From positions 1 through 59,553 of the forward strand of contig PBCC01000012.1 of the NCBI GenBank assembly GCA_002716825.1: 59,553 nucleotides of DNA, given 5' to 3'. Shown here in pieces: positions 8,239 to 15,777 of the stretch. The stretch comes from Halobacteriovorax sp. (GTDB lineage: Bacteria; Bdellovibrionota; Bacteriovoracia; Bacteriovoracales; Bacteriovoracaceae). A program made the position numbers and the translations under genes. A model generated the notes under the pieces. That model searched no databases, was not told the origin of the DNA, and worked only from the letters and a program-made list of their open reading frames with translations. Position 1 is the first letter of the stretch, and the number at the start of each line of letters is the position of its first letter.

Positions 8239-8314
8239 GCGGGTGTAACTCAGTTGGTAGAGTGCCAGCCTTCCAAGCTGGATGTCGCGTGTTCGAATCA
8301 CGTCGCCCGCTCCA
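8239..8314 (+). tRNA. tRNA-Gly(TCC)
   Basis: Acceptor stem GCGGGTG/CGCCCGC, anticodon stem CCAGC/GCTGG with loop CTTCCAA (anticodon TCC), T-loop TTCGAAT, U discriminator typical for tRNA-Gly, CCA encoded. Confidence 0.95.
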
Positions 8315-8389
8315 TTCAAGTTCGTGATGACTCGAATTTCGCACAAAAGCATTGCCAAGCTTGCGGAAATTCATTAAAAGTGATTTCGC

Positions 8390-8464
<75 letters not shown>

Positions 8465-8503
8465 GTTAGGTGTTGAACGGTAGTGGGAATGGTAAAGGTT
8501 TTA

Positions 8504-8550
8504 AGCGCTTGGTACTTGTCAGCGCTTGGGACTTAGACGATACTTGGGAC
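8504..8550 (+). repeat. Short tandem repeats upstream of tuf
   Basis: AGCGCTTGGTACTT (8504-8517) is repeated 17 bases later as AGCGCTTGGGACTT (8521-8534), and a third degenerate copy GATACTTGGGACC follows (8538-8550). They lie in the 157-base gap between tRNA-Thr(GGT) and tuf, just before TATATA (8556-8561), which could be a tuf-specific -10 element. A transcription-factor array, an RNA processing site or simple slippage are all possible. Confidence 0.55.
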
Positions 8551-8621
8551 CGCAATATATAGTATTAGACGACTAATAAGACATAAATTGTCATCGCTAA
8601 GATTTAAGAGGAGACGCTGAC

Positions 8622-9812
8622 ATGGCTAAGGAAAAGTTTAACCGTTCAAAACCCCACGTAAACGTAGGTACTATTGGTCACGTTGACCATGGTAAAACAA
8701 CACTAACAGCTGCTATTACAATGACAATGGCTACTGTACACGGTGGAGCTGCTCGCTCTTACGCTGATATCGATTCAGCTCCAGAAGAGAAAGCTCGTGG
8801 TATCACAATCAACTCAGCTCACGTTGAGTATGAAACTGGTAACCGTCACTATGCTCACGTTGATTGCCCAGGTCACGCCGACTATGTAAAAAACATGATC
8901 ACTGGTGCTGCTCAGATGGACGGAGCAATTCTTGTTGTTTCTGCTGCTGACGGCCCTATGCCACAAACTCGTGAGCACATCCTTCTTGCTCGTCAGGTTG
9001 GTGTTCCAGCTATCGTAGTTTTCATGAATAAAGTTGACCAAGTAGATGACGAAGAACTACTTGACCTAGTTGAAATGGAAGTTCGTGAACTTCTTTCTTC
9101 ATACGACTTCCCAGGTGACGATATTCCTATCGTTAAGGGTTCAGCTCTTGCAGCAGTCGAAGGTAAAAACGATGCAATCGGTAAAGAGCGTATCATCGAA
9201 CTTATGGATCAAGTTGATTCATATATTCCTGAGCCAACTCGTGACATCGATAAGCAATTCCTTATGCCAGTGGAAGACGTATTCTCGATCTCTGGTCGTG
9301 GTACAGTTGTAACTGGTCGTATTGAGCGTGGTATCGTTAAAGTTAACGAAGAAGTTGAAGTTGTTGGCGTTCGCGACACAACTAAAACTACAGTTACTGG
9401 TGTTGAAATGTTCCGTAAGCTTCTTGATGAAGGTCGTGCGGGCGACAACGTTGGTCTACTTCTTCGTGGTACTAAGCGTGAAGACGTTGAGCGTGGCCAA
9501 GTTCTTTGTAAGCCAGGTTCAATCAACCCACACAAAAAATTCAATGCTGAAGTTTATATCCTTTCTAAAGATGAAGGTGGACGTCACACTCCTATCTTCA
9601 AAGGTTACCGTCCACAGTTCTACTTCCGTACAACTGACGTGACTGGATCAATCACTTTGAAAGATGGCGTAGAAATGATTATGCCAGGTGATAACACTTC
9701 TTTCGTGGTTGAGTTGATCAACCCAATCGCAATGGAAAAAGGTCTTAAGTTCGCTATCCGTGAGGGTGGTCGTACAATTGGTGCCGGTACTGTTGCTGAT
9801 ATTCTAGATTAA
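8622..9812 (+). CDS. tuf: Translation elongation factor Tu
   Basis: 396 residues, normal length. EF-Tu brings aminoacyl-tRNA to the ribosome. G1 GHVDHGKTT (residues 18-26), G2 ARGITI, G3 [10 protein letters not shown]4 NKVD and the domain II/III motifs ([35 protein letters not shown]) are intact. Codon use is extreme (GCT, CGT, GGT, CTT dominate), as expected for a very abundant protein. Ribosome binding site AGGAG at 8610-8614. It shares a transcript with four upstream tRNAs, as tufB does in E. coli. No second tuf follows fusA in this window. Confidence 0.99.
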   Translation: MAKEKFNRSKPHVNVGTIGHVDHGKTTLTAAITMTMATVHGGAARSYADIDSAPEEKARGITINSAHVEYETGNRHYAHVDCPGHADYVKNMITGAAQMDGAILVVSAADGPMPQTREHILLARQVGVPAIVVFMNKVDQVDDEELLDLVEMEVRELLSSYDFPGDDIPIVKGSALAAVEGKNDAIGKERIIELMDQVDSYIPEPTRDIDKQFLMPVEDVFSISGRGTVVTGRIERGIVKVNEEVEVVGVRDTTKTTVTGVEMFRKLLDEGRAGDNVGLLLRGTKREDVERGQVLCKPGSINPHKKFNAEVYILSKDEGGRHTPIFKGYRPQFYFRTTDVTGSITLKDGVEMIMPGDNTSFVVELINPIAMEKGLKFAIREGGRTIGAGTVADILD

Positions 9813-9894
9813 CGACCTGCGGTCAAGGGCTTTGGCCTTGCCGCAAAGTCGTCCTTAATGCTTTGTGTACGCGACAGCGTCATCAAAGCGTTAA
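9813..9894 (+). other. Two consecutive hairpins in the tuf 3' untranslated region
   Basis: Directly after the stop codon, CGAC..GCGG.CAAGG pairs with CCTTGCCGC...GTCG (9813-9851), and TTAATGCTTTG (9855-9865) pairs with CAAAGCGTTAA (9884-9894). Neither is followed by a T-tract. They precede the real terminator by 20 bases and could protect the mRNA 3' end or be processing sites before tRNA-Trp. Confidence 0.6.
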
Positions 9895-9913
9895 TGAATC
9901 TGACTTTTTTATG

Positions 9914-9943
9914 AAGCCGGTTAGAAATAACCGGCTTTTTTTT
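9914..9943 (+). terminator. Intrinsic terminator after tuf
   Basis: A perfect 10-bp stem (AAGCCGGTTA/TAACCGGCTT) closed by a GAAA tetraloop and followed by eight T residues, a textbook rho-independent terminator. It lies only 8 bases before tRNA-Trp, so that tRNA must come from read-through or from a start inside the terminator region. Confidence 0.9.
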
Positions 9944-9951
9944 AGAGCTTC

Positions 9952-10027
9952 GGGCGTATAGCTCCAACGGTAGAGCGGCTGATTCCAAATCAGTAGGTTT
10001 AAGGTTCGAATCCTTATGCGCCCGCCA
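9952..10027 (+). tRNA. tRNA-Trp(CCA)
   Basis: Acceptor stem GGGCGTA/TGCGCCC, anticodon stem GCTGA/TCAGT with loop TTCCAAA (anticodon CCA), T-arm TTAAG-GTTCGAATC-CTTAT, discriminator G, CCA encoded. tRNA-Trp between tuf and secE is a common bacterial arrangement. Confidence 0.95.
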
Positions 10028-10153
10028 TTTCGCTAATCTTTTTCATCAATCATCTATCTCGCTCTAGCGACTCTTTCTCAGTCACGTATTATTCATACGC
10101 TCCCTCGTCATCGCTTATCGCTCATAGAGCATTGATAAAAAATATTGCGAAAT
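10027..10153 (+). repeat. 127-base inverted-repeat element A
   Basis: The outer arms, 10027-10050 and 10131-10153, are inverted repeats matching at about 20 of 24 positions (ATTTCGC...CATCAAT against ATTGAT...GCGAAAT). Inside, GCTCTAGCGA (10061-10070) can pair with TCGC...TAGAGC (10118-10130), and small hairpins GACT/AGTC and CGTAT/ATACG fill the centre. It starts on the last base of tRNA-Trp. The core CGTAT-N5-ATACGC...CTCG resembles the core of the element at 47609-47730. No ORF and no T-tract. It could be a MITE/REP-like repeat or a structured RNA. Confidence 0.6.
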
Positions 10154-10240
10154 CTAAATTGACTTAGATTTAACGCAGCTCTTTAGCGTGTTTAGGCTCA
10201 ATCGTGTACAAGAATAAGGCAAACTAAAAAAAGAGGTCTT

Positions 10241-11254
10241 ATGTCTTACGGGCAACCGCGAAATCCAATGGATGATCTAGAGCTTAAAATTAAGAAAATG
10301 CTCTCCAATCCAAAACAACTCTTACCACTGGTTTTGATTTTCATCTTAATTCCAGTTGTTTCAAGCTCATTTTATACCGTTCAGCCAGATGAAGAGGCCG
10401 TGGTGCTTCGCTTTGGTAAATACACCGAAACCACGACACCAGGACTGCATTTTAAGCTTCCTTTTGGCATCGATACGGCCATCAAGGTTAAGACAAAGCT
10501 AGTTCTTCAAGAAGAGTTCGGCTTTAGAACCACAAGCACTGGCGGTAAGCGTACAAGCTACAGCAATAGTAGTTTCGACGGCGAGTCGTTGATGCTGACT
10601 GGGGATCTCAACGTTGCTGATGTTGAGTGGATTACCCAATTTCAAATCGCAGAACCACAAAAATTTCTCTTTAACACCCGCGACCCAGTTCAAAATATAC
10701 GCGATATCTCTGAAGCGGTGATGAGAAGAGTCGTTGGAGATCGTTTGGTGACTGATGTTCTAACCGTCGGAAGAACTGAGATTGCAAATGAAGCTAAGCA
10801 GTTAACCCAGGAGATCCTAAATAATTACGATATGGGTGTACGAGTGATTTCAATCAAGCTTCAAGATGTGAACCCACCAGAACCAGTTAAGCCTTCGTTT
10901 AACGAAGTGAATGCGGCCAAACAGGAACAAGAGCAGGCCATTAACCAAGCAGAAAAGCATTATAACGATGTGATTCCAGAGGCCAGAGGTCAGGCTGAGA
11001 AGAAGATTGCTGAAGCCGAAGGTTACGCCCAGGCTTTGGTTAATACGGCCGAAGGTGATGCCAAAAAATTCAGTGCCGTACTTAAAGAATACAAAAAGGC
11101 TCCAAAGATTACACGTGAGCGTATGTATATTGAGACGATGGAAAAAGTTTTAAGAAGAATGGATGACATCACGGTAGTTGATCAGCAGGTAAGCGGACTT
11201 CTTCCTATTTATAATTCTACGAAAGATGTAAGCGGAGGCAAAAATGCCAAATAA
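10241..11254 (+). CDS. hflK: SPFH-domain membrane protein HflK
   Basis: 337 residues. HflK with HflC forms the large membrane-anchored cage that surrounds the FtsH protease. One N-terminal membrane segment (about residues 29-47, LLPLVLIFILIPVVSSSFY) is followed by the SPFH/band-7 domain (VQPDEEAVVLRFGKYTETTTPG is the family opening) and a long charged helix (about 215-285) of the coiled-coil type. The Gly-rich N-terminal tail of E. coli HflK is missing, which explains the shorter length. It overlaps hflC by 11 bases. Position between tRNA-Trp and secE is unusual. Confidence 0.92.
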   Translation: MSYGQPRNPMDDLELKIKKMLSNPKQLLPLVLIFILIPVVSSSFYTVQPDEEAVVLRFGKYTETTTPGLHFKLPFGIDTAIKVKTKLVLQEEFGFRTTSTGGKRTSYSNSSFDGESLMLTGDLNVADVEWITQFQIAEPQKFLFNTRDPVQNIRDISEAVMRRVVGDRLVTDVLTVGRTEIANEAKQLTQEILNNYDMGVRVISIKLQDVNPPEPVKPSFNEVNAAKQEQEQAINQAEKHYNDVIPEARGQAEKKIAEAEGYAQALVNTAEGDAKKFSAVLKEYKKAPKITRERMYIETMEKVLRRMDDITVVDQQVSGLLPIYNSTKDVSGGKNAK

Positions 11255-12233
11255 ATTATCAATACTTATAGGCGCCTTGGTTGCCATTACAATAACGATT
11301 GTCTCGGCAACATTTATTATTCCCGAGGGCAGACAGGCCGTGATTACCGAGTTTGGAAAGCCTGTTAGAACTGTGTCGTCGGCCGGACTTCATATGAAAA
11401 CACCTTTCATTCAAGATGTCCGCATGATTGATTTAAGGATTCTTAACTGGGACGGAAACCCCAACCAAATCCCTACAAAGGATAAGAAATATATTGAAGT
11501 CGATACGACAGCTAGGTGGAAGATTGCTGATCCATTGAAATTTATCCAAACCGTTCAAAATGAAAATGGAGCGCGAACTCGTCTCGATGCTATTTTGGAT
11601 GGTGTGACTCGTGATGTGATATCTAGTCATAACTTGGTCGAGTCAGTTAGAAACAGTAATAATATTATTGAAACAATTGAAAAAAGATCTCAAGCGCTTA
11701 AAAAAGAGCGCGAAGATAGTGAAGCAGGAACAATTATCGCCGAGGAAGAAGTCACAGGCGAAATTGAGTACGTTGATATTGGTAGAGAAAAATTAAGTCA
11801 GTTGATTATCGAGCCGGCACGAATTGAATTAGAGTCGCTCGGTATTGAGCTAATCGACGTTCAGTTTAAGCGTATTGCTTATGAAAAAAGCGTTCAGCAA
11901 AAAGTGTATCTAAGAATGATTTCGGAGCGCGAAACGATTGCCGGCAAGATCAGATCCTACGGTAAAGGCGAAAAGGCTAAGATTGAAGGTAAGACGGAAA
12001 AAGATCTAAAAAGAATTCAATCAGAATCATATCGCACTGTGCAATCAATTAAAGGTCAGGCCGAAGGTAAGGCAATTGCCATATACGCTGGATCATTTAA
12101 CCAAGACCCTGATTTTTATAGGTTTTCAAGAAGCCTTGAAGCTTATGAAAAGGCACTGCCGGCCAAAACAAAGCTACTTTTGTCATCAAAGTCTAGATTT
12201 TGGGAAGTGTTGCGAAGCGGCAAGGCGGATTAA
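11244..12233 (+). CDS. hflC: SPFH-domain membrane protein HflC
   Basis: 329 residues, normal length. Partner of HflK. An N-terminal membrane segment (LSILIGALVAITITIVSATF) leads into the SPFH domain (IIPEGRQAVITEFGKPV, AGLHMKTPFIQDV, LRILNWDGNPNQI) and then the helical region ending in AEGKAIAIYAGSFNQDPDFYRFSRSLEAY, which is characteristic of HflC. A segment of acidic residues (about 155-175, EEEVTGEIEYVD) interrupts the usual helix. Start chosen at the ATG overlapping hflK, preceded by GGAGG. Confidence 0.93.
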   Translation: MPNKLSILIGALVAITITIVSATFIIPEGRQAVITEFGKPVRTVSSAGLHMKTPFIQDVRMIDLRILNWDGNPNQIPTKDKKYIEVDTTARWKIADPLKFIQTVQNENGARTRLDAILDGVTRDVISSHNLVESVRNSNNIIETIEKRSQALKKEREDSEAGTIIAEEEVTGEIEYVDIGREKLSQLIIEPARIELESLGIELIDVQFKRIAYEKSVQQKVYLRMISERETIAGKIRSYGKGEKAKIEGKTEKDLKRIQSESYRTVQSIKGQAEGKAIAIYAGSFNQDPDFYRFSRSLEAYEKALPAKTKLLLSSKSRFWEVLRSGKAD

Positions 12234-12288
12234 ACGTGCCTTGATTTTAGAATATGTTGCGTCGCCCAATGGGTGGGTGAAATATCAG

Positions 12289-12318
12289 TTGGACATTCCA
12301 ACTATTTTGTCGCATATA
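12289..12318 (+). promoter_or_regulatory. Candidate promoter with dyad before secE
   Basis: TTGGAC (12289-12294) and CATATA (12313-12318) are 18 bases apart. The -35 box is part of a perfect dyad GTTGGA-CAT-TCCAAC (12288-12302). It lies 50 bases before secE in the 134-base gap after hflC and would make secE-nusG independent of hflKC. Confidence 0.4.
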
Positions 12319-12367
12319 GAGAGAACTTTTATCGTCTAGTTTTGAGCCTTTTTTACAAGGAATACGA

Positions 12368-12754
12368 ATGTCCATCGTAAAAAAAGAAGATAGCAAAAAA
12401 TGGATTAACTCATTTGTTGCCATCATCAGTATTATTTCAGGCTTTTTGGCCATCCGCTTTACTCAGCAAATGAGTGAGTGGTTTGACCTCGAAGCAAAAG
12501 TTAATAACTTCCTCCTTATCTCGCAAGGTATTGGTGTTGTTGTTGGTTTGGCCGTCTTTATCGGCATTTTTAAGAGCAGAAATGCTTCATCTCATTTGAG
12601 TGAAGTTTACGACGAACTCGTCAAGGTTGTTTGGCCAGATCGCGATACGATTTTCAAAGTAACAATTGGTATCGTTATTAGCTTGGCCATTGTTAGTGCG
12701 ATCTTCGTTGGCGTCGATTATTTGTTCCGTGCCTTGTTAGATCTCTTCTACTAA
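12368..12754 (+). CDS. secE: Preprotein translocase subunit SecE
   Basis: 128 residues with three predicted membrane spans (about 12-31, 47-67 and 97-120), like the E. coli form and unlike the single-span form of many bacteria. The conserved cytoplasmic amphipathic segment before the last span (SEVYDELVKVVWPDRDTI, family pattern E..KV.WP.R.E) is clear. SecE clamps the two halves of SecY in the Sec channel. Start preceded by CAAGGAA. nusG follows 19 bases later, the common secE-nusG pairing. Confidence 0.95.
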   Translation: MSIVKKEDSKKWINSFVAIISIISGFLAIRFTQQMSEWFDLEAKVNNFLLISQGIGVVVGLAVFIGIFKSRNASSHLSEVYDELVKVVWPDRDTIFKVTIGIVISLAIVSAIFVGVDYLFRALLDLFY

Positions 12755-12773
12755 TTACGTTGGAAAGAACACT

Positions 12774-13415
12774 ATGACTGAAGCAGAAAACAATAACGAA
12801 GTTGAAAACACTGAAGAAGAAGTGGCGGTAGAAGCTACTCCTGAAGTTATTAAAGACGATGGTCTTGCAGAAGGCGCTGGCGCTGACTTTAAGTGGTATA
12901 TCGCTAAAACTTTGACAGGCCAAGAAAATAAAATTGCAAAAACACTTCGTGAAAGAATTATTAACCATAAGCTTGGTGAATTCTTCTCTCAAATTCTTGT
13001 GCCAGAAGAGAGCGTAACAACTCATGCTGGCGGAAAGAAACGCACAATTAAGAAAAAATTCTTCCCAGGTTATATCCTCGTCAAAATGGTGATGACTGAT
13101 AAGACTTGGCACCTGGTCAATGCGACTGACAAAATCACCGGTTTTGTCGGTGGAACATCAACTAGGCCGCAGCCAATTTCAGAAGAAGAAGCTGCATATA
13201 TGACGAATCAGTCAGATGAAGGCGTAAAACGTACGCGTACATCTGTTAACTTTAGCGAGGGTGACCAAGTTAAAGTTATCGAGGGTCCATTCGCTTCGTT
13301 CGTTGGAACCGTTGAGAACGTCAATGAGAAAGGTAAAATTAAAGTTAACGTTTCTATTTTCGGGAGACCAACCCCGGTAGAGCTCGACTATTCACAGGTC
13401 GAAAAAGTTAGTTAG
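12774..13415 (+). CDS. nusG: Transcription termination/antitermination factor NusG
   Basis: 213 residues. The NGN domain begins at KWYIAKTLTGQE (about residue 40) and the C-terminal KOW domain at FSEGDQVKVIEGPFASFVG (about 160). NusG binds the RNA polymerase clamp and links it to Rho or the ribosome. The first 38 residues are an acidic, low-complexity extension (ENNNEVENTEEEVAVEATPE) absent from E. coli NusG; the ATG follows GGAAAG at a normal distance and no later start fits, so the tail looks genuine. Confidence 0.96.
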   Translation: MTEAENNNEVENTEEEVAVEATPEVIKDDGLAEGAGADFKWYIAKTLTGQENKIAKTLRERIINHKLGEFFSQILVPEESVTTHAGGKKRTIKKKFFPGYILVKMVMTDKTWHLVNATDKITGFVGGTSTRPQPISEEEAAYMTNQSDEGVKRTRTSVNFSEGDQVKVIEGPFASFVGTVENVNEKGKIKVNVSIFGRPTPVELDYSQVEKVS

Positions 13416-13448
13416 TTGGGAGATCGTTAGGATCGAAAGGAGTATTTT

Positions 13449-13877
13449 ATGGCCAAGAAAGTAACAGGTTTCATCAAGCTTCAAATTGATGCTGGTAAAG
13501 CCAACCCATCACCACCAATTGGACCAGCACTTGGTCAACGTGGTGTGAACATCATGGAATTCTGTAAAGCATTTAATGCAAAGACTCAGAAATCTGCAGG
13601 TATGATTCTTCCAACAATCATCACTGTTTACTCTGACCGTTCATTCAGCTTTATTACTAAGACACCTCCAGCATCATTTTTGATTAAAGGCAAAATGAAG
13701 CTTAAGAGCGGTGCTAATAAGCCAGGACATGAAGTTGCAGGAACAATTAGCGAGAAAATCGTTAAGGAAATCGTTGAGACTAAAAAACCTGACTTAACTG
13801 CTGCTGATGAAGCTGCTGGTATGCGTACGATCGAAGGATCTGCTCGCTCAATGGGTCTTAAACTAGATTATAAATAA
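13449..13877 (+). CDS. rplK: 50S ribosomal protein L11
   Basis: 142 residues, identical in length to E. coli L11. The N-terminal proline-rich switch ([27 protein letters not shown], quoted in part) that contacts thiostrepton and IF/EF-G sites, and the C-terminal 23S-binding domain ([14 protein letters not shown]) are intact. Strong ribosome binding site AAGGAG. Thirty-three bases after nusG and 46 bases before rplA, so part of the secE-nusG-rplKA unit. Confidence 0.97.
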   Translation: MAKKVTGFIKLQIDAGKANPSPPIGPALGQRGVNIMEFCKAFNAKTQKSAGMILPTIITVYSDRSFSFITKTPPASFLIKGKMKLKSGANKPGHEVAGTISEKIVKEIVETKKPDLTAADEAAGMRTIEGSARSMGLKLDYK

Positions 13878-13923
13878 TAACTAACGGGAGACCTCATAAG
13901 TCGCTTGACCGGGAGAAAATGAA

Positions 13924-14628
13924 ATGAACAAACCATCTAAAAAATATACTGCTGCTCTAGCCAAGGTTGATACAACTAAAGCTTATAGCATCGACGAAGC
14001 CATCAAGACTGTTAAAGAAGTTGCATTTGCAAACTTCGATGAAACTGTTGATCTAGCTTTTCGTCTAGGCGTTGACCCACGTCACGCTGACCAAATGATC
14101 CGTGGTGCTCTTGCTATGCCAGCTGGTACAGGTAAGACAGTGCGCGTTTGTGTGATCACTTCTGGTGAGAACATTAAAGCTGCTGAAGCAGCTGGCGCTG
14201 ACTTTGTTGGCGGCGATGATATCGTTGCTAAAATTGCTGGTGGCTGGTTGGAGTTTGATCGCGTTATCGCTTCACCTGACATGATGTCAAAGCTTGGTCG
14301 TATCGCTCGTGTTCTAGGACCACGTGGCCTTATGCCTAACCCGAAGCTTGGAACAGTAACTCCAGATGTTGCTAAAGCAGTAACTGAGCAAAAAGCTGGT
14401 AAAGTAGAATACCGTACAGATAAAACAGGTATCATCCACGTTCCAGTTGGCAAAAAATCATTTACTGAAGCTCAAATTCGTCAAAACTTTAATGCAATTT
14501 TGAGCGCAATCATCAAGGCGAAACCTTCTAGTGCTAAAGGTACTTACCTTAAGTCACTAACCATCTCTACTACGATGGGCCCAGGTGTAAGCATTGATAC
14601 TTTGGAAGCAGTAAGCTTCGCTAACTAA
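13924..14628 (+). CDS. rplA: 50S ribosomal protein L1
   Basis: 234 residues, standard length. L1 forms the mobile stalk near the E site. The L1 signature is present ([18 protein letters not shown]) along with the N-terminal RNA-binding region ([20 protein letters not shown]) and the tail segment [17 protein letters not shown]. In many bacteria L1 represses its own mRNA; the short spacer before it repeats CGGGAGA twice (13885 and 13911 regions), which may mimic its rRNA site, but this is a guess. Confidence 0.97.
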   Translation: MNKPSKKYTAALAKVDTTKAYSIDEAIKTVKEVAFANFDETVDLAFRLGVDPRHADQMIRGALAMPAGTGKTVRVCVITSGENIKAAEAAGADFVGGDDIVAKIAGGWLEFDRVIASPDMMSKLGRIARVLGPRGLMPNPKLGTVTPDVAKAVTEQKAGKVEYRTDKTGIIHVPVGKKSFTEAQIRQNFNAILSAIIKAKPSSAKGTYLKSLTISTTMGPGVSIDTLEAVSFAN

Positions 14629-14640
14629 TTTGATTAATAA

Positions 14641-14718
14641 CTGGGGTAGAAGAAGGGCGGTTTGAGGCAACTCATATAAATCCTCCCTGATATCTCCCTC
14701 CGAAACAGCTGTAGGAGG
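14641..14718 (+). promoter_or_regulatory. L10 leader-type regulatory RNA with sequestered ribosome binding site
   Basis: The 95-base rplA-rplJ spacer folds into a hairpin AGGG..TTTGAG-GCAA-CTCATA...CTCCCT (about 14654-14688) followed by CCTCC (14697-14701) paired with the Shine-Dalgarno GGAGG (14714-14718). Bacterial L10 leaders bind the L10(L12)4 complex and shut off rplJL translation; position and structure fit, though the kink-turn itself was not verified. Confidence 0.6.
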
Positions 14719-14723
14719 TCTTA

Positions 14724-15239
14724 ATGCTGAGTCGATCCGACAAAGAAGCGATTGTAAATTCGCTGAAGACGGACTTCGGTAATGCTAAAGCAGTCTTCTT
14801 AACGAACCTTATTGGAGTCACGTCTAACGACGCTGTTGAAATCCGTAAGAACGTTAGAGACATGCAAGGCAAAATCGTAGTTACGAGAAACAACTTGTTT
14901 AAAAAAGCTGCAGAAGGCACAGATGCTTCAGTACTTTTTGATAACTTGAAAGGCCCACATGCGGTGGCTTTCGCGTTTGAAGATGTACCTGGCGTTGCTA
15001 AATGTCTTAAAACTGCGGGCAGTGCGCATGAAGTAGTTGAGCTTAAGGGCGGCTTCTTCGATGGTAAGCAACTTTCAACCGCTGAAGTTAAGCGTTTGGC
15101 AGATCTTCCATCACGCGACGAAATGCTTGGAACACTACTTGCGACATTTATCGCTCCTGTTTCAGCCTTTGCTCGTGTTATGCACGCAATTAAAGAACAA
15201 AAAGAAGCAGGCGCTACACCAGCACCTGTTGAAGCTTAA
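14724..15239 (+). CDS. rplJ: 50S ribosomal protein L10
   Basis: 171 residues (E. coli 165). L10 anchors the L7/L12 stalk on the large subunit. The start LSRSDKEAIVNSLKTDFGNA and the motif VVTRNNLFKKAAEGTD (family V.KNTL...A) are typical; the C-terminal helix that binds L12 dimers (LATFIAPVSAFARVMHAIKEQ) is present and ends in a short Ala/Pro tail. Probably autoregulated through the preceding leader. rplL follows after 37 bases. Confidence 0.97.
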   Translation: MLSRSDKEAIVNSLKTDFGNAKAVFLTNLIGVTSNDAVEIRKNVRDMQGKIVVTRNNLFKKAAEGTDASVLFDNLKGPHAVAFAFEDVPGVAKCLKTAGSAHEVVELKGGFFDGKQLSTAEVKRLADLPSRDEMLGTLLATFIAPVSAFARVMHAIKEQKEAGATPAPVEA

Positions 15240-15276
15240 TAACTTAAAACTAATTTTGAATTTATAGGAGTCCCTA

Positions 15277-15645
15277 ATGAGCATTACTAACGAACAACTA
15301 ATTGAACACATCTCTAAAATGTCAGTACTTGACGTAGCTGAACTAGTTAAAGAACTTGAAGACAAGTTTGGCGTATCAGCTGCTCCTGTAGCTGTTGCTG
15401 GTGGTGCTGGTCCTGCCGCTGCTGCTGAAGAGCAAACAGAATTTACTGTTGTTCTAGCTGCTGCTGGTGACAAGAAAATTAACGTCATTAAAGAAGTTCG
15501 TGGCATCACTGGTCTTGGCTTGAAAGAAGCAAAAGACCTAGTTGAAGGCGCACCTAAGACTGTTAAAGAAGGCGTTGATAAAGCTGAAGCAGAAGAAATC
15601 AAGAAAAAGCTTGAAGCTGCTGGCGCAAAAGTTGAGCTTAAGTAA
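15277..15645 (+). CDS. rplL: 50S ribosomal protein L7/L12
   Basis: 122 residues. N-terminal dimerisation helices ([20 protein letters not shown]), an Ala/Gly-rich hinge (about 34-52) and the C-terminal factor-binding domain ([36 protein letters not shown]) are all standard. It is present in several copies per ribosome, and the codon use is among the most biased in the window. A hairpin attenuator follows before rpoB. Confidence 0.98.
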   Translation: MSITNEQLIEHISKMSVLDVAELVKELEDKFGVSAAPVAVAGGAGPAAAAEEQTEFTVVLAAAGDKKINVIKEVRGITGLGLKEAKDLVEGAPKTVKEGVDKAEAEEIKKKLEAAGAKVELK

Positions 15646-15687
15646 GCTGAGTGCTTAATTTATCTGCTTGATAATTGTAAGAAAACG

Positions 15688-15721
15688 GGTGAGAAGGTGC
15701 CTGACACTTTCTCGCCTTTTT
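15688..15721 (+). terminator. Attenuator between rplL and rpoB
   Basis: A 12-bp stem (GGTGAGAAGGTG/CACTTTCTCGCC, with G.T pairs) with loop CCTGA is followed by five T residues. A partial terminator at this place reduces rpoBC expression relative to rplJL in E. coli, and the same role is likely here because no strong promoter is evident in the 56 bases before rpoB. Confidence 0.8.
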
Positions 15722-15777
15722 GTGTTTAAAGAATGTAAGAAGAGCCGCGCGCCTGCGCTTATGCCAGGAGATATGTG

